Origin: an uncultured Agathobacter sp.
GTDB lineage: Bacteria > Bacillota > Clostridia > Lachnospirales > Lachnospiraceae
Length of the DNA stretch: 25,078 bases
Direction of reading: 5' to 3'
Assembly: GCA_934358675.1 (NCBI GenBank)
Contig: CAKRKX010000030.1
Coordinates: forward strand, 1 to 25,078
The notes under the pieces were generated by a model. That model was given only the letters and a program-made list of their open reading frames with translations. It was not told the origin of the DNA and made no database searches. The translations under genes were made by a program, and so were the position numbers. This document shows positions 1 through 8,743 of the stretch, in pieces (position 1 is the stretch's first letter; each line of letters opens with the position of its first letter).

Positions 1-21
1 GTCACCACCTGTGAATCGTAA

Positions 22-1281
22 CTATCTGTTAAAAAATTCCACAAATTCTTCGTATCCCTCTTTGTTCAACTGTTCTTTCTGGAATTTCTTATTCTTATTC
101 ATGCGCACGACAAGTACCTGCTGTCCGTTCTCACGCGCTTCCTTCGCCTGCTTCATTACATCCACAAGCTTCTCTGCCGGATACTTCTTCTCCACGAGAT
201 ATGCCACTCTCTTCGGGCTCTCCGGAATCTTGAATCCACTCTCCATGAGAAGTAAGATAATACGCTCGAATCCGATCGAGAATCCGCATGCCGGAACATC
301 ATTTCCGGTAAACTTGCCGATCATCTTGTCGTATCTTCCACCGCCGCCGCAGGCTGCGCCAAGCTCCGGCATGGAGATCTCGAAGATGGTTCCTGTATAG
401 TAACTCATACCGCGTACCAGCGTCGGATCGAATACAAGTGTAAACTCCGCATTCTTGGTCGCATTGACCGCAGTAGCAATCTCTGTCATGTTTGTAACAA
501 CTTCCTCATCGAGGAAATCGCCCAGTGTATCGGCGAGGAATGCAACGCCTTCGGCGACATCCTTCTTCTCCTCAAGCAGCTTGAAAAGTCCTAAATACTT
601 GTCGATCGACTCCTGTGCATAGCCATCCTTTGCAAGTTCCTCGGCAACACCCTCGACACCGATCTTGTCCATCTTGTCGAGTGTGATAAATACGCTGTCG
701 TAATCATCCTCAGCAAAGCCGCTGTATGCAGCCATCGCCTTTAAGATTCTTCTCTCGTTGATGCGAATCTCAAAATTCTTGAATCCGAGTCTTCCGATCG
801 TTGTGGTCGTAGCGTTGATCAGCTCGATCTCCGCAAGATTGCTCGGCTCGCCTAAGATATCGATGTCACACTGTGTGAACTGACGGTAACGTCCTCTCTG
901 CGGACGATCCGCTCTCCACACACTTCCGATCTGTAATGCCTTAAAAGGACTCGGCAGATCATTGGCATTGTTCGCATAGAAACGTGAAAGCGGAACGGTC
1001 AGGTCATAACGCATACCGAAATCAACGACATCCGCCTCTTCCTTTGCTGTCTCTAAATTCAATTTCTCGCCACGCTTCAATACTTTGAAGATCAGCTTCT
1101 CATTCTCTCCGCCCTGCTTGTTGGAGAGGTTTGCGATATTCTCCATACACGGTGTCTCGATCGGTGTAAAACCGAAGCTGCGGTACGTATCCTTGATCAC
1201 GCTTGTTACATAATCGCGGATTTCCATCTCTGCTGGTAATATATCCTTCATGCCGTTCACCGGCTTCTTGCTTAATGCCAT
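22..1281 (-). CDS. hisS: Histidyl-tRNA synthetase
   Basis: Class II aminoacyl-tRNA synthetase that charges tRNA-His with histidine in the cytoplasm; 419 residues, normal for the family. Seen: the class II motif 2 region GSVWRADRPQRGRYRQF at about residues 119-135, the histidine-binding segment LVRGMSYYTG at about 288-297, the glycine-rich GGGGRYD at 312-318 and motif 3 GFSIGFER at 333-340. A longer open frame extends upstream to 1392, but the start at 1281 is preferred. It is preceded by GGAGGAAAGCAG, and the extra 37 residues would cross the promoter at 1318-1346. The sequence resembles the eukaryote-like type common in Clostridia. The bases just after its stop (1-21) contain AGGTGGTG on the minus strand, which may be the ribosome site of the next gene, often aspS in this order. 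Confidence 0.97.
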   Translation of the reverse strand: MALSKKPVNGMKDILPAEMEIRDYVTSVIKDTYRSFGFTPIETPCMENIANLSNKQGGENEKLIFKVLKRGEKLNLETAKEEADVVDFGMRYDLTVPLSRFYANNANDLPSPFKALQIGSVWRADRPQRGRYRQFTQCDIDILGEPSNLAEIELINATTTTIGRLGFKNFEIRINERRILKAMAAYSGFAEDDYDSVFITLDKMDKIGVEGVAEELAKDGYAQESIDKYLGLFKLLEEKKDVAEGVAFLADTLGDFLDEEVVTNMTEIATAVNATKNAEFTLVFDPTLVRGMSYYTGTIFEISMPELGAACGGGGRYDKMIGKFTGNDVPACGFSIGFERIILLLMESGFKIPESPKRVAYLVEKKYPAEKLVDVMKQAKEARENGQQVLVVRMNKNKKFQKEQLNKEGYEEFVEFFNR

Positions 1282-1317
1282 CTGCTTTCCTCCGTAATCT
1301 CTAATTATCCAGAATTT

Positions 1318-1346
1318 ATTATACGTTTGAGATTCCCATACGTCAA
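1318..1346 (-). promoter_or_regulatory. Sigma-A promoter of hisS
   Basis: On the minus strand, TTGACG (1341-1346), a 17-base spacer and a perfect TATAAT (1318-1323), about 37 bases upstream of the hisS start. It lies beyond the terminator of the galactan operon, so hisS is transcribed independently of the sugar genes. I see no T-box-like specifier structure in the short leader. Confidence 0.85.
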
Positions 1347-1409
1347 GCATCGAAGTGCGTAAGGGTGCGGATTTCCACCAATTCCTCGCCAACTATCTGC
1401 CACAGTTGC

Positions 1410-1455
1410 AAAAACGCACGACACATCACAAAGTTTTTCTGCAATGTATCGTGCG
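1410..1455 (-). terminator. Intrinsic terminator of the galactan operon
   Basis: Inverted repeat with arms 1415-1426 and 1444-1455 (12 bases, one G-T type mismatch). Read on the minus strand it is followed by TTTTT. It starts about 20 bases after the GH53 stop codon and separates the sugar operon from hisS. Confidence 0.85.
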
Positions 1456-1477
1456 CCTTATGTTTTATCACCGAAAT

Positions 1478-2593
1478 TTATTCATTCTCCGGTTTGAAGT
1501 CTCGAATCAGATTCCATGTCGGCAATGCGTTTCCGTCATAATCAAACAACGCCTGATTTGCCCACTCGTTACCGCATGGTCCCTTATCATTCATATACTT
1601 TAAGGAAGCCTCTGTCGCCCATCCTGAACCTGGTACCGGAATCCATGCCGGCTCCCAGTAGAAAAAGCCTTTGCCCTTGTTTCCCTTAATGTGGCTGATA
1701 CGATTCAGGAAATCCTCCATGAAATCATACTGTCCCTGAACGGTCATCGGATACTCGATCTTGGCAACGAGCTCCGGCCTGGTCGCATAGCCCTTGCGCT
1801 CGTCGTCCGTCAGCTTCTCATAATCCTTGTAATCATCCATCGTGTAACCCATGGATACCTCGGCAATAATCAGTTCCTTGCCGTAACGCTCGGCAATGTC
1901 ATTCATATTGTCGGTCAGCATATCAAGCGTTCCGTGCCAGAACGGATAGTAAGACAATCCGATCAGCTGGAAGTCCTCGCCGCGCTTTGTGAACTCGTCG
2001 AACCACTCGCGGTACAAAGCATTGTTGCCACCATTGTCCAAATGAATCATGATCGGCACATCCGTATCAATCGCACGCACGCCGCGGATACCTGCATTTA
2101 CAAATTTTGCAATATTGTCATAGTTTGGCACCTTGCCTTCCGGCCAGAGCAGACCGTTTGACAGCTCGTTACCAACCTGTACCATCGTTGTGTTGATACC
2201 GTTGTCGCGGAATACTTTCATGGTATCAACGGTAAAATCATATACTGCCTTCTCCAGTTCCTCAACGCTGTAGCCTTCCCATGCCTTCGGCTTGATCTGC
2301 TTGCCCGGATCTGCCCAGAAGTCACTGTAATGGAAGTTTAAGAGTACGCCAAGACCTGCATCGGTTACTTTCTTTGCGATTGCAAGTGTTGTCTTAAGAT
2401 CATTCTCTCCGGCTCCGTAGGACTCTCCGGTCGCAGACCACGGATCATTCCACAGCCGGATACGGATCGTGTCAACGTCATACTTCTTCATAATGTCAAG
2501 GATATCCATCTCGGTTCCGTCAACAAAATATTTCGCTCCACATTTCTCAAGTTCCAGCAATGTGGATAAATCCATGCCTTTTACAAATTTCAT
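1478..2593 (-). CDS. GH53 endo-beta-1,4-galactanase, cytoplasmic
   Basis: Predicted to hydrolyse internal beta-1,4-galactosidic bonds of galactan or galacto-oligosaccharides, retaining mechanism. The 371 residues are essentially one (beta/alpha)8 catalytic domain. Seen: MDLSTLLELE at the N terminus, the family segment RIRLWNDPW at 44-52, LNFHYSDFWADP at 85-96, the acid/base glutamate in VGNE (Glu143) and the nucleophile in IIAEVS (Glu245). There is no signal peptide or added binding module, so it should act on imported oligosaccharides rather than on polymer. AAGGAG lies 8 bases before the ATG. It is the last gene of the operon, 78 bases after the GH2 gene, and the gap holds a candidate promoter of its own. 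It parallels ganB of B. subtilis, which is secreted. Confidence 0.93.
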   Translation of the reverse strand: MKFVKGMDLSTLLELEKCGAKYFVDGTEMDILDIMKKYDVDTIRIRLWNDPWSATGESYGAGENDLKTTLAIAKKVTDAGLGVLLNFHYSDFWADPGKQIKPKAWEGYSVEELEKAVYDFTVDTMKVFRDNGINTTMVQVGNELSNGLLWPEGKVPNYDNIAKFVNAGIRGVRAIDTDVPIMIHLDNGGNNALYREWFDEFTKRGEDFQLIGLSYYPFWHGTLDMLTDNMNDIAERYGKELIIAEVSMGYTMDDYKDYEKLTDDERKGYATRPELVAKIEYPMTVQGQYDFMEDFLNRISHIKGNKGKGFFYWEPAWIPVPGSGWATEASLKYMNDKGPCGNEWANQALFDYDGNALPTWNLIRDFKPENE

Positions 2594-2639
2594 GTGTTTT
2601 CTCCTTATCCTGATTTACAAACTTCTTAAAGTTTGTTCG

Positions 2640-2668
2640 ATTTTATATACTATCAGCCTTTACGTCAA
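2640..2668 (-). promoter_or_regulatory. Candidate internal promoter for the GH53 gene
   Basis: Minus-strand TTGACG (2663-2668), 17-base spacer, TAAAAT (2640-2645), in the gap between the GH2 stop and the GH53 start. No copy of the GCAAACGG operator is visible nearby, so basal expression could escape the LacI-type control. This is a sequence match only. Confidence 0.5.
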
Positions 2669-2671
2669 ACA

Positions 2672-5600
2672 TTAAATTCCCTTGAAGCGGAATGTAAATT
2701 CCATCGGCTTTGTCACATCAATATGGTATTCCGGGTGTACCCACGCGCCCCAGCTGTCGTCTCCGCCAACGCCCATCTGTGCTGCGGCTACGCGGACAAC
2801 CGTGTAGTGTGACTGCGGGAGTTCGTAATCGTGTGTCGCATTTTCCAGTTCATGCGGTGTGTAAGGCAATGCACTGAAGCTCAACTCATCGCCGGAGAAC
2901 ACGAAACCTCTTCCTCTGTAATCGGTGACTTTCGCGTAGCGCACGCCAACCTTGTTGCCGCACTCCTGCGGAACCAGATATTTTGCCATATTGTCTTTTA
3001 CTTTATTCTTATAAACACCAAGCTTTGCGCCGAGTCTGCGGTCCGCATACGTCTCTTCCGGTCCGTATCCGTACCACTCAACATTGTCATAATCGGCTTT
3101 CAGGCGGAACATCATGCCGAATTCCAGCATATCCGGAAGTTCCTCCACCGGATCGTACATCAGCTTCGTCTCGATCGTGCCATCTGCAAATACCGTGTAG
3201 GAGACCTTGCACTTGCTTGCCGGCGTTGTCGGCATATAGTAGGTGTAAGTGATGGTCACACTGTGTTCATCCTCTTCCACCGTAGTCGGTACATTGTCAA
3301 ACATACCGCCGTCCCTGTGGCTGATGTACATACTTGCGATCTTCCACTGTGCGTAGCGCGCCGGTGCCATGCTGCCGTAATCGTTGTCGACCGGAGCACG
3401 CCAGAAGTTCGGCATCGGAATCTTCTCGATCATCTCCTTACCCGCATAACGGTAGGAAACCAGACCTCCGTTTAATAAAGAAAACAGGCAATCAAAATCA
3501 TCGCCTCTGACACCGATATTCACCTTGCCTTTTACCACGCGAAGCGGACTTGTCGGCACTTCAAACGCCTCAACTTTCTTGTATACCTTCTGTCCGAACG
3601 CAACCTCATGCCCGCGCTCTGCCCAAAGTGTATCCTCTTGTAACACGAAAGAAACCGTCAGTGTATACTCTGCATCGTCCCCTACCGCAAACGGAATCGC
3701 ATATTCCTTCGTCGATAACGGGGCAACATCGGTTGCAACGGTCTGCTTCTTTACTACTTTTCCATATTTTTCAAGAACAATCACACAGTCATACACATTC
3801 GTGTTCACAAACAGGTTCTTATTCACAACAGAAAAAGCGCCCTCTTTGTCAAACTTCACACTGATATTCTGATAGTTAAACTTCACTTCCTGCATTTTCG
3901 GGGACGCATCGCGTTCACCAGCGTAGCAGATACCGTTTCCGCTGAAATTGTAATCCGTCGGACGCTCGCCGCAGTCTCCGCCATACGCCTGAAATTCCTG
4001 TCCGAAACGATCCTTTTTCAGGATCGACTGGTCAATGTAATCCCAGATAAATCCTCCCTGATAACGAGGCTCGGTGTCGGTCAGATCCGTGTATTTGTGC
4101 ATAGCTCCGCAGGAATTTCCCATCGCGTGCGTGTACTCGCAGCAGATAAAAGGCTTTTCTTTATGCTCGTCCAAAAACTCCTTAATTTTGGCAGCCGGAG
4201 TGTACATCTGACTTTCCATATCACTCGTGCCGTCATATCTGCGGTCATTGAAGATTCCTTCATAGTGCACAAGACGGTGCGGATCCAGTTCACGGAATTT
4301 TTCCGACATGTCAAACGGTACTTTTCCACCGAACGACTCGTTTCCGATCGACCAGATCAGAATTGCCGGATGGTTCTTGTCTCTCTGATAACAGGAGTTG
4401 ACACGATCGAGCATCATCGGCTCCCAATCCATATTATCTCCCGGAACAACGGTATCTTTCGGAACCAGTCCGTGATTTGCCGCATCCCAGGAACCGTGCG
4501 ATTCCAGATTGTTTTCCGCGATCATGTACAGACCGTATTTGTCGCACAACTCATAGATTCCCGATGCATCCGGATAATGGCAGGTTCGGATCGCGTTGAT
4601 GTTATTGCGCTTCATCGTCAGAATATCGGTAAGCACTTCGTCCTGTGATACCGCACGTCCGGTCTTTGAGCTGAACTCGTGCCGGTTCACACCCTTGAAG
4701 ACGATACGCTTACCGTTGAGCTTCATAAGCCCGTCCTTCATCTCAAAGCGACGGAAACCGACAAGCTGGCGGATTACTTCTGTTACATCGCCGTTTTCAT
4801 CCGACACTTCGATCGTTAACGTGTACAGATTCGGTGTCTCCGCGCTCCACAATACCGGATTTTGTACTTCCTGATGAAAATGAATGGTATGAGCGGTTAC
4901 TTTCTCCGCGATCTTAACTTCATCGGTATCCGATGCCAGAGAAATTGTTTCCTCGAAAACAGTCTTCTCCTCATTTTCGGTCAACTGTGTGTAATCACGG
5001 CTTCCGCATAATGTAATCTTTGCACTTCCGTTTCCGCACACCTGCATATCGACGGAAAGCTCTGCTTTTTCCAATGTCTCATCAACTACCGACTGCACCT
5101 TCAGGTCATAGACATGTGCACGCGGCATCGTGTACAGATACACACTGCGGAAGATACCGGAAAAACGATAGAAATCCTGATCTTCGCACCAGCTTGAAGA
5201 AGTCCATTTGAACACTTTTAATGCGAGCTTGTTTTCTCCCGCCTGTACATAAGGTGTCAGATCAAACTCGGACGGTGTAAAGCTGTCCTCGCTGTATCCG
5301 ATGTAATGTCCATTGAACCATAAAGCAAATCCGCTCTCCACACCCTGAAGCGAAATATATAATCCGCTTTTCACGAAATCATCCGGAAGCGTAAAATACT
5401 TCACATAACTTGCGACCGGATTAAACTCCGTCGGAACCGAATCCCGCCAGATATCCTCTCTTCCGTCCCACGGATACTGGATATTGAGATACTGCGGGAC
5501 ATCGTAACCCTCCATCTGGATATGCGCCGGCACACGGATTTCATCCCAAGGTCTGCAATCATATTCCGGCGACTCGAAATCCGCTACCGTCTGTGTATCA

Positions 5601-5767
5601 TTTTTTGCATAATGGAATTTCCAGATTCCGTCCAAAGAAAAGCGGTAGCTGCTTTTTCCTGTTGCGACCTCTTCAGCATTTTTATAACCGACGTGATCCG
5701 AATGTGCAGGCATACAATTCTCCTTAAAAAACTTCGGATCATGGATCTTATGCGAATCAAATTTCAT
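2672..5767 (-). CDS. GH2 beta-galactosidase (LacZ type)
   Basis: Releases terminal beta-galactose from galactosides; 1031 residues, the LacZ length class. Domain order: N-terminal sugar-binding jelly roll (about 40-220), immunoglobulin-like domain (about 220-335), TIM barrel (about 345-640), then further beta domains including the LacZ small-chain region. Seen: NGKRIVFKGVNRHE at 351-364, RTCHYP at 394-399, the acid/base glutamate in IGNES (Glu477), the nucleophile in ICCEYTHAMGN (Glu544), EWYGYGPEETYADR at 897-910 and MGVGGDDSWG at 998-1007. No signal peptide, so cytoplasmic. AAGGAG precedes the ATG. It lies downstream of the zinc-ribbon gene across a stem-loop and probably finishes the oligosaccharides made by GH53. 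It is one of two beta-galactosidases in the locus, the other being GH42. Confidence 0.95.
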   Translation of the reverse strand: MKFDSHKIHDPKFFKENCMPAHSDHVGYKNAEEVATGKSSYRFSLDGIWKFHYAKNDTQTVADFESPEYDCRPWDEIRVPAHIQMEGYDVPQYLNIQYPWDGREDIWRDSVPTEFNPVASYVKYFTLPDDFVKSGLYISLQGVESGFALWFNGHYIGYSEDSFTPSEFDLTPYVQAGENKLALKVFKWTSSSWCEDQDFYRFSGIFRSVYLYTMPRAHVYDLKVQSVVDETLEKAELSVDMQVCGNGSAKITLCGSRDYTQLTENEEKTVFEETISLASDTDEVKIAEKVTAHTIHFHQEVQNPVLWSAETPNLYTLTIEVSDENGDVTEVIRQLVGFRRFEMKDGLMKLNGKRIVFKGVNRHEFSSKTGRAVSQDEVLTDILTMKRNNINAIRTCHYPDASGIYELCDKYGLYMIAENNLESHGSWDAANHGLVPKDTVVPGDNMDWEPMMLDRVNSCYQRDKNHPAILIWSIGNESFGGKVPFDMSEKFRELDPHRLVHYEGIFNDRRYDGTSDMESQMYTPAAKIKEFLDEHKEKPFICCEYTHAMGNSCGAMHKYTDLTDTEPRYQGGFIWDYIDQSILKKDRFGQEFQAYGGDCGERPTDYNFSGNGICYAGERDASPKMQEVKFNYQNISVKFDKEGAFSVVNKNLFVNTNVYDCVIVLEKYGKVVKKQTVATDVAPLSTKEYAIPFAVGDDAEYTLTVSFVLQEDTLWAERGHEVAFGQKVYKKVEAFEVPTSPLRVVKGKVNIGVRGDDFDCLFSLLNGGLVSYRYAGKEMIEKIPMPNFWRAPVDNDYGSMAPARYAQWKIASMYISHRDGGMFDNVPTTVEEDEHSVTITYTYYMPTTPASKCKVSYTVFADGTIETKLMYDPVEELPDMLEFGMMFRLKADYDNVEWYGYGPEETYADRRLGAKLGVYKNKVKDNMAKYLVPQECGNKVGVRYAKVTDYRGRGFVFSGDELSFSALPYTPHELENATHDYELPQSHYTVVRVAAAQMGVGGDDSWGAWVHPEYHIDVTKPMEFTFRFKGI

Positions 5768-5790
5768 GCATTTTCTCCTTAATTCAATAC

Positions 5791-5818
5791 AAGCTGCCGC
5801 ACTCTCGTACGGCAGCTT
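5791..5818 (-). other. Intercistronic stem-loop before the GH2 gene
   Basis: Perfect 9-base inverted repeat (5791-5799 with 5810-5818, AAGCTGCCG) between the zinc-ribbon stop and the GH2 start. On the minus strand no good T-run follows, so it is more likely an RNA-processing or stability element than a full terminator. On the plus strand it is followed by TGTTTTT, but no plus-strand gene is there to terminate. Confidence 0.55.
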
Positions 5819-5823
5819 TGTTT

Positions 5824-6042
5824 TTAATCGAAATCGAATTTTGTAATTCGATCATGCATTGCCTTATAGCGGAAGCGGATCATCTCATTTTTCTCTAAAA
5901 CGTCCTGCTCCGTTCCTCTGTACTGGCAACGAATGCAGCTATAAATACCTGTTTCCTTATTGTAAAACATATCAATGTCCAGATCTCTGAGGAAGCAGGA
6001 TGGGCATCTGTAGTTTAATTTGCCTTTGCCAAGTTGAGCCAT
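5824..6042 (-). CDS. Small zinc-ribbon protein, function unknown
   Basis: A 72-residue soluble protein with two CxxC knuckles, CPSC at 13-16 and CIRC at 36-39, spaced as in a four-cysteine zinc ribbon. A charged, probably helical tail follows (KNEMIRFRYKAMHDRITKFDFD). It is very likely translated: a perfect TAAGGAGG lies 10 bases before its ATG, and its start overlaps the last 28 bases of the upstream gene, suggesting translational coupling. Small zinc ribbons often bind nucleic acid or proteins, but I see nothing that assigns a function. It could be an unrelated passenger of the sugar operon or a partner of the preceding protein. I do not recognise a named family. Confidence 0.8.
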   Translation of the reverse strand: MAQLGKGKLNYRCPSCFLRDLDIDMFYNKETGIYSCIRCQYRGTEQDVLEKNEMIRFRYKAMHDRITKFDFD

Positions 6043-7865
6043 GTTGCAAATACCTCCTTATCTGAGATTGTTTTCTTGTAACCAAGTGTGAACATTGGTG
6101 AGAATGCATAACCTTCTTTCACGTATCCCTCTGCTGCAGAGTCGGATGCGGTCATGGAAACTCTTGTCTCGATCTCAGGAACGACTGCTGAGACTTCGGT
6201 TGCACCTACAACGCCCTCCTCACGGCACTTGTATGCGTAATCAATCGTCTTAACTTCCGGTCCGTCGATTCTTAACTTGATATTGGACATATCCTCAGAA
6301 TACTCTGTGGTACCGTAACATGCTACCATGTACTCGTTTAAAGTAACTTCAGCATCCGGATTGCTCATCTCAAGGATGTGACGCTCAATCTTGATGTTGG
6401 AAGATCCCTCTTCGAAATACTCCTTGGTCTGAAGCTTAACGGTCAGATCGTTAAACTCGATCGTTACAGGATCCAGTGTCAGGATTCTTGTCTTGCCTTC
6501 CTGCGAGAAGTGTGCGTGTGTCGGGCAGAGACACAGATCGACTTCCTCGCCCTTGTAAGAAAGCTTCGCACTTCTTACGGTTCCTTCTCCTGCATAATGT
6601 GTGAAGTAACCTGCGCGGTACTTCTCCTGAATCAGGAACGGGTAAGATGCATCCTGTACATGCTTTGTTCCGATTCCTACCGGCCACTCAAGCTTTGCAG
6701 CGTATGGACGTAAGTCTACGATCGCACCACCCTGATCCATGTTGACACAGGCTCTCATGTATGGGTCGCAGTACCAGAACAGCTGCTTGTCAGATCCGTA
6801 TAAAATATCTCTCCAGAGTGCACACTCAGGCTCGTTGTAATTGTTGTCGTTGACGCCCTTCTTCTCACGATAGTAGTCAGCAAACTCTGACATCGTCATA
6901 TCGATGAGCTGTCCTTCTTTCTTTAACTTACCGTAGTAAGCACATCCGTCACTGTATGACTTGTAAAGAAGTTCATATGGCTGCTCCCAACGTCCCATCT
7001 TGTTCATCCAGCCCGGTCCAACGAACATCATGTTGTATGCATATCCGTTGTTGTATTTCTCAAGTGAACGATACTGATCGATCAAATTGTACAGATATGG
7101 GTACTCCCATGTCTTGGTATCGTAGATCATTCCACGAAGTACGTTCTGCGGATGTGTTCCGAAATTGGAACCGTTTCCATCGTAACATGCGATCAGGTCA
7201 CGGGAAAGGTGAGGGATTGCTACGATTCCGCTATCCTCTTCCTTATTTGCAGCCGGTGCATGTGTGTTCTGCTTCGAAGGGATCCATGGTGCCCATGGGC
7301 CTCCGTCGAATAATGTATACCATGAATTGTTACAGGTATGGTATGCCTTCGGTCCTTCTTCCCAGCAGGTAGCAACCGCACATTTAACCGTCGGATACTT
7401 CTCCTTGATATAGTTGGTCAGATCCGCATCCATATAATAAGAACCGGTTGACTCCGGATAGAATCCGAACTTGTCATGGAACTTTTCGAATACATCGTTT
7501 ACGATTGCTTTCTTGTCTTCCATAGAGAACATCCAGATACAGAAGTCTTTGGTCTTGTATTTTTCACGGAACTCTTCACAAGGCAGACCAAGTAAAGATA
7601 ATGCGATCTCATCGCCATACTCTTCGTGGTCATGCTTAGCGATCTCAACTGCCTCATCATTGAAAAGGGATGCATAGGTCATCTGAATCGTAACCTTCAG
7701 TCCATTCTCATGAGCCAGTCTCTGCTGTGTCTTAAAGATATCCAGCGACTCGGTCAGAAGTGCCTTATCTCCGATATCTTCTTCCTTACCCTGTCCAGTG
7801 ACAGTTGCGGAATACTCCGGCACTAATTCCGGACGATGAATAAGATTTAATACAAATTTATCCAT
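6015..7865 (-). CDS. Uncharacterised 616-residue protein in the galactan operon (possible carbohydrate-active enzyme)
   Basis: Not a family I can name with confidence; from memory it resembles the DUF3863/DUF3864 proteins. Seen: no signal peptide or membrane segment. The N-terminal 300 or so residues have the look of a deacetylase/GH57-like (NodB-related) barrel: a beta strand LKVTIQMTY at 56-64, DEAVEIAKHDHEEYGDEIALSLLG at 70-93, FGFYPESTGSYYMDADLTNYI at 133-153 and aromatic-rich GGPWAPWIPSKQNTH at 188-202. The C-terminal 230 residues look beta-rich. The start at 7865 has GAGGAG about 10 bases upstream; a TTG at 7883 is a poorer alternative. It lies 32 bases after the MalG-like gene and overlaps the zinc-ribbon gene. 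Its place between transporter and galactosidases suggests action on an imported galactan-derived sugar, perhaps a side group; that is inference. Confidence 0.85.
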   Translation of the reverse strand: MDKFVLNLIHRPELVPEYSATVTGQGKEEDIGDKALLTESLDIFKTQQRLAHENGLKVTIQMTYASLFNDEAVEIAKHDHEEYGDEIALSLLGLPCEEFREKYKTKDFCIWMFSMEDKKAIVNDVFEKFHDKFGFYPESTGSYYMDADLTNYIKEKYPTVKCAVATCWEEGPKAYHTCNNSWYTLFDGGPWAPWIPSKQNTHAPAANKEEDSGIVAIPHLSRDLIACYDGNGSNFGTHPQNVLRGMIYDTKTWEYPYLYNLIDQYRSLEKYNNGYAYNMMFVGPGWMNKMGRWEQPYELLYKSYSDGCAYYGKLKKEGQLIDMTMSEFADYYREKKGVNDNNYNEPECALWRDILYGSDKQLFWYCDPYMRACVNMDQGGAIVDLRPYAAKLEWPVGIGTKHVQDASYPFLIQEKYRAGYFTHYAGEGTVRSAKLSYKGEEVDLCLCPTHAHFSQEGKTRILTLDPVTIEFNDLTVKLQTKEYFEEGSSNIKIERHILEMSNPDAEVTLNEYMVACYGTTEYSEDMSNIKLRIDGPEVKTIDYAYKCREEGVVGATEVSAVVPEIETRVSMTASDSAAEGYVKEGYAFSPMFTLGYKKTISDKEVFATWLNLAKAN

Positions 7866-7897
7866 TTTAAATACTCTCCTCAAAAATAAATATTACA

Positions 7898-8743
7898 TTA
7901 GCCCTTTACAGCTCCACCGGTAACGCCCTCCACGTAGAACTTCTGCATTACTACGAACAGGATAGAAATCGGGATTGCGATCATAACACCACCGGCACAG
8001 AAGATTGCAAAATAATCTCCGATCAGTGATCTCTGAAGCAGATTGTAAAGTCCGATTGCCACGGTCCAGTCTGCGGAATCCTTAGACTTGATCATGATAC
8101 GAGCCATAACGAAGTCCATCCACGGATTCAGGAAAGACTGAATGATCGTATATACGATCATCGGCTTTGATAACGGAATAATGATCTTCGTAAAGATTGT
8201 TGCTTCCGAAGCGCCTTCCAGACGGGCAGCCTCACGAAGCGATACGGGTATGGTATCAAAAAAGCCCTTTAATATCAGGAAGCCCAATCCCGAACCTGCC
8301 GAGTAAATAAAGATAAGTCCGGCAAGGGAATCGACTAATCCCAACATTTTTAACACAAAGTAGACAGCGATCATGGAAAGTACACCAGGGAACATTCCAA
8401 GGATGATGGAAAAGCTCATCAACTTTTTTCTTCCTTTGAATCTCATGCAGCTGAATGCGTATGAAACCATCAGTACGAATAAAGATGAAATAATACACGT
8501 AAACAGTGCTACGATAAAGGTGTTCTTAAACCATGCCGGGAAGTTTGCTGCCGTATCCGTATGGAAGAACAACTGGTTGTAGTTTGCAAGCGTCCAATGC
8601 TTCGGGAAGAAATTTTTTCCACTTACGCCTTTTACTGTTGAAAGCGAAGTCACAAACAGCCATACGATCGGAACTAACCAGATGAATGAAAGGAACGCAA
8701 GAACAACATGTCTTATAATAATATTCCAGGTTTTCTTTTTCAT
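7898..8743 (-). CDS. Sugar ABC transporter permease, MalG type
   Basis: Inner-membrane permease subunit for import of galacto-oligosaccharides, 281 residues. Seen: about six hydrophobic segments (for example 11-32, 74-97, 108-131, 139-160, and two near the C terminus) and the cytoplasmic EAA loop EAARLEGASEATIFTKIIIPLSKP beginning at residue 171, which docks the ATPase. The start overlaps the stop of the MalF-like gene by one base (TAATG), and GAGGAGGTG lies 7 bases before the ATG, so the two are translationally coupled. It corresponds in position to ganQ of B. subtilis. No ATPase gene is present in the locus. Confidence 0.95.
   Translation of the reverse strand: MKKKTWNIIIRHVVLAFLSFIWLVPIVWLFVTSLSTVKGVSGKNFFPKHWTLANYNQLFFHTDTAANFPAWFKNTFIVALFTCIISSLFVLMVSYAFSCMRFKGRKKLMSFSIILGMFPGVLSMIAVYFVLKMLGLVDSLAGLIFIYSAGSGLGFLILKGFFDTIPVSLREAARLEGASEATIFTKIIIPLSKPMIVYTIIQSFLNPWMDFVMARIMIKSKDSADWTVAIGLYNLLQRSLIGDYFAIFCAGGVMIAIPISILFVVMQKFYVEGVTGGAVKG

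Noticed and set aside
2831..3475. Long plus-strand open frames inside the GH2 gene
   Set aside because: They are antisense shadows of a well-supported GH2 protein, have no family features and no ribosome sites.
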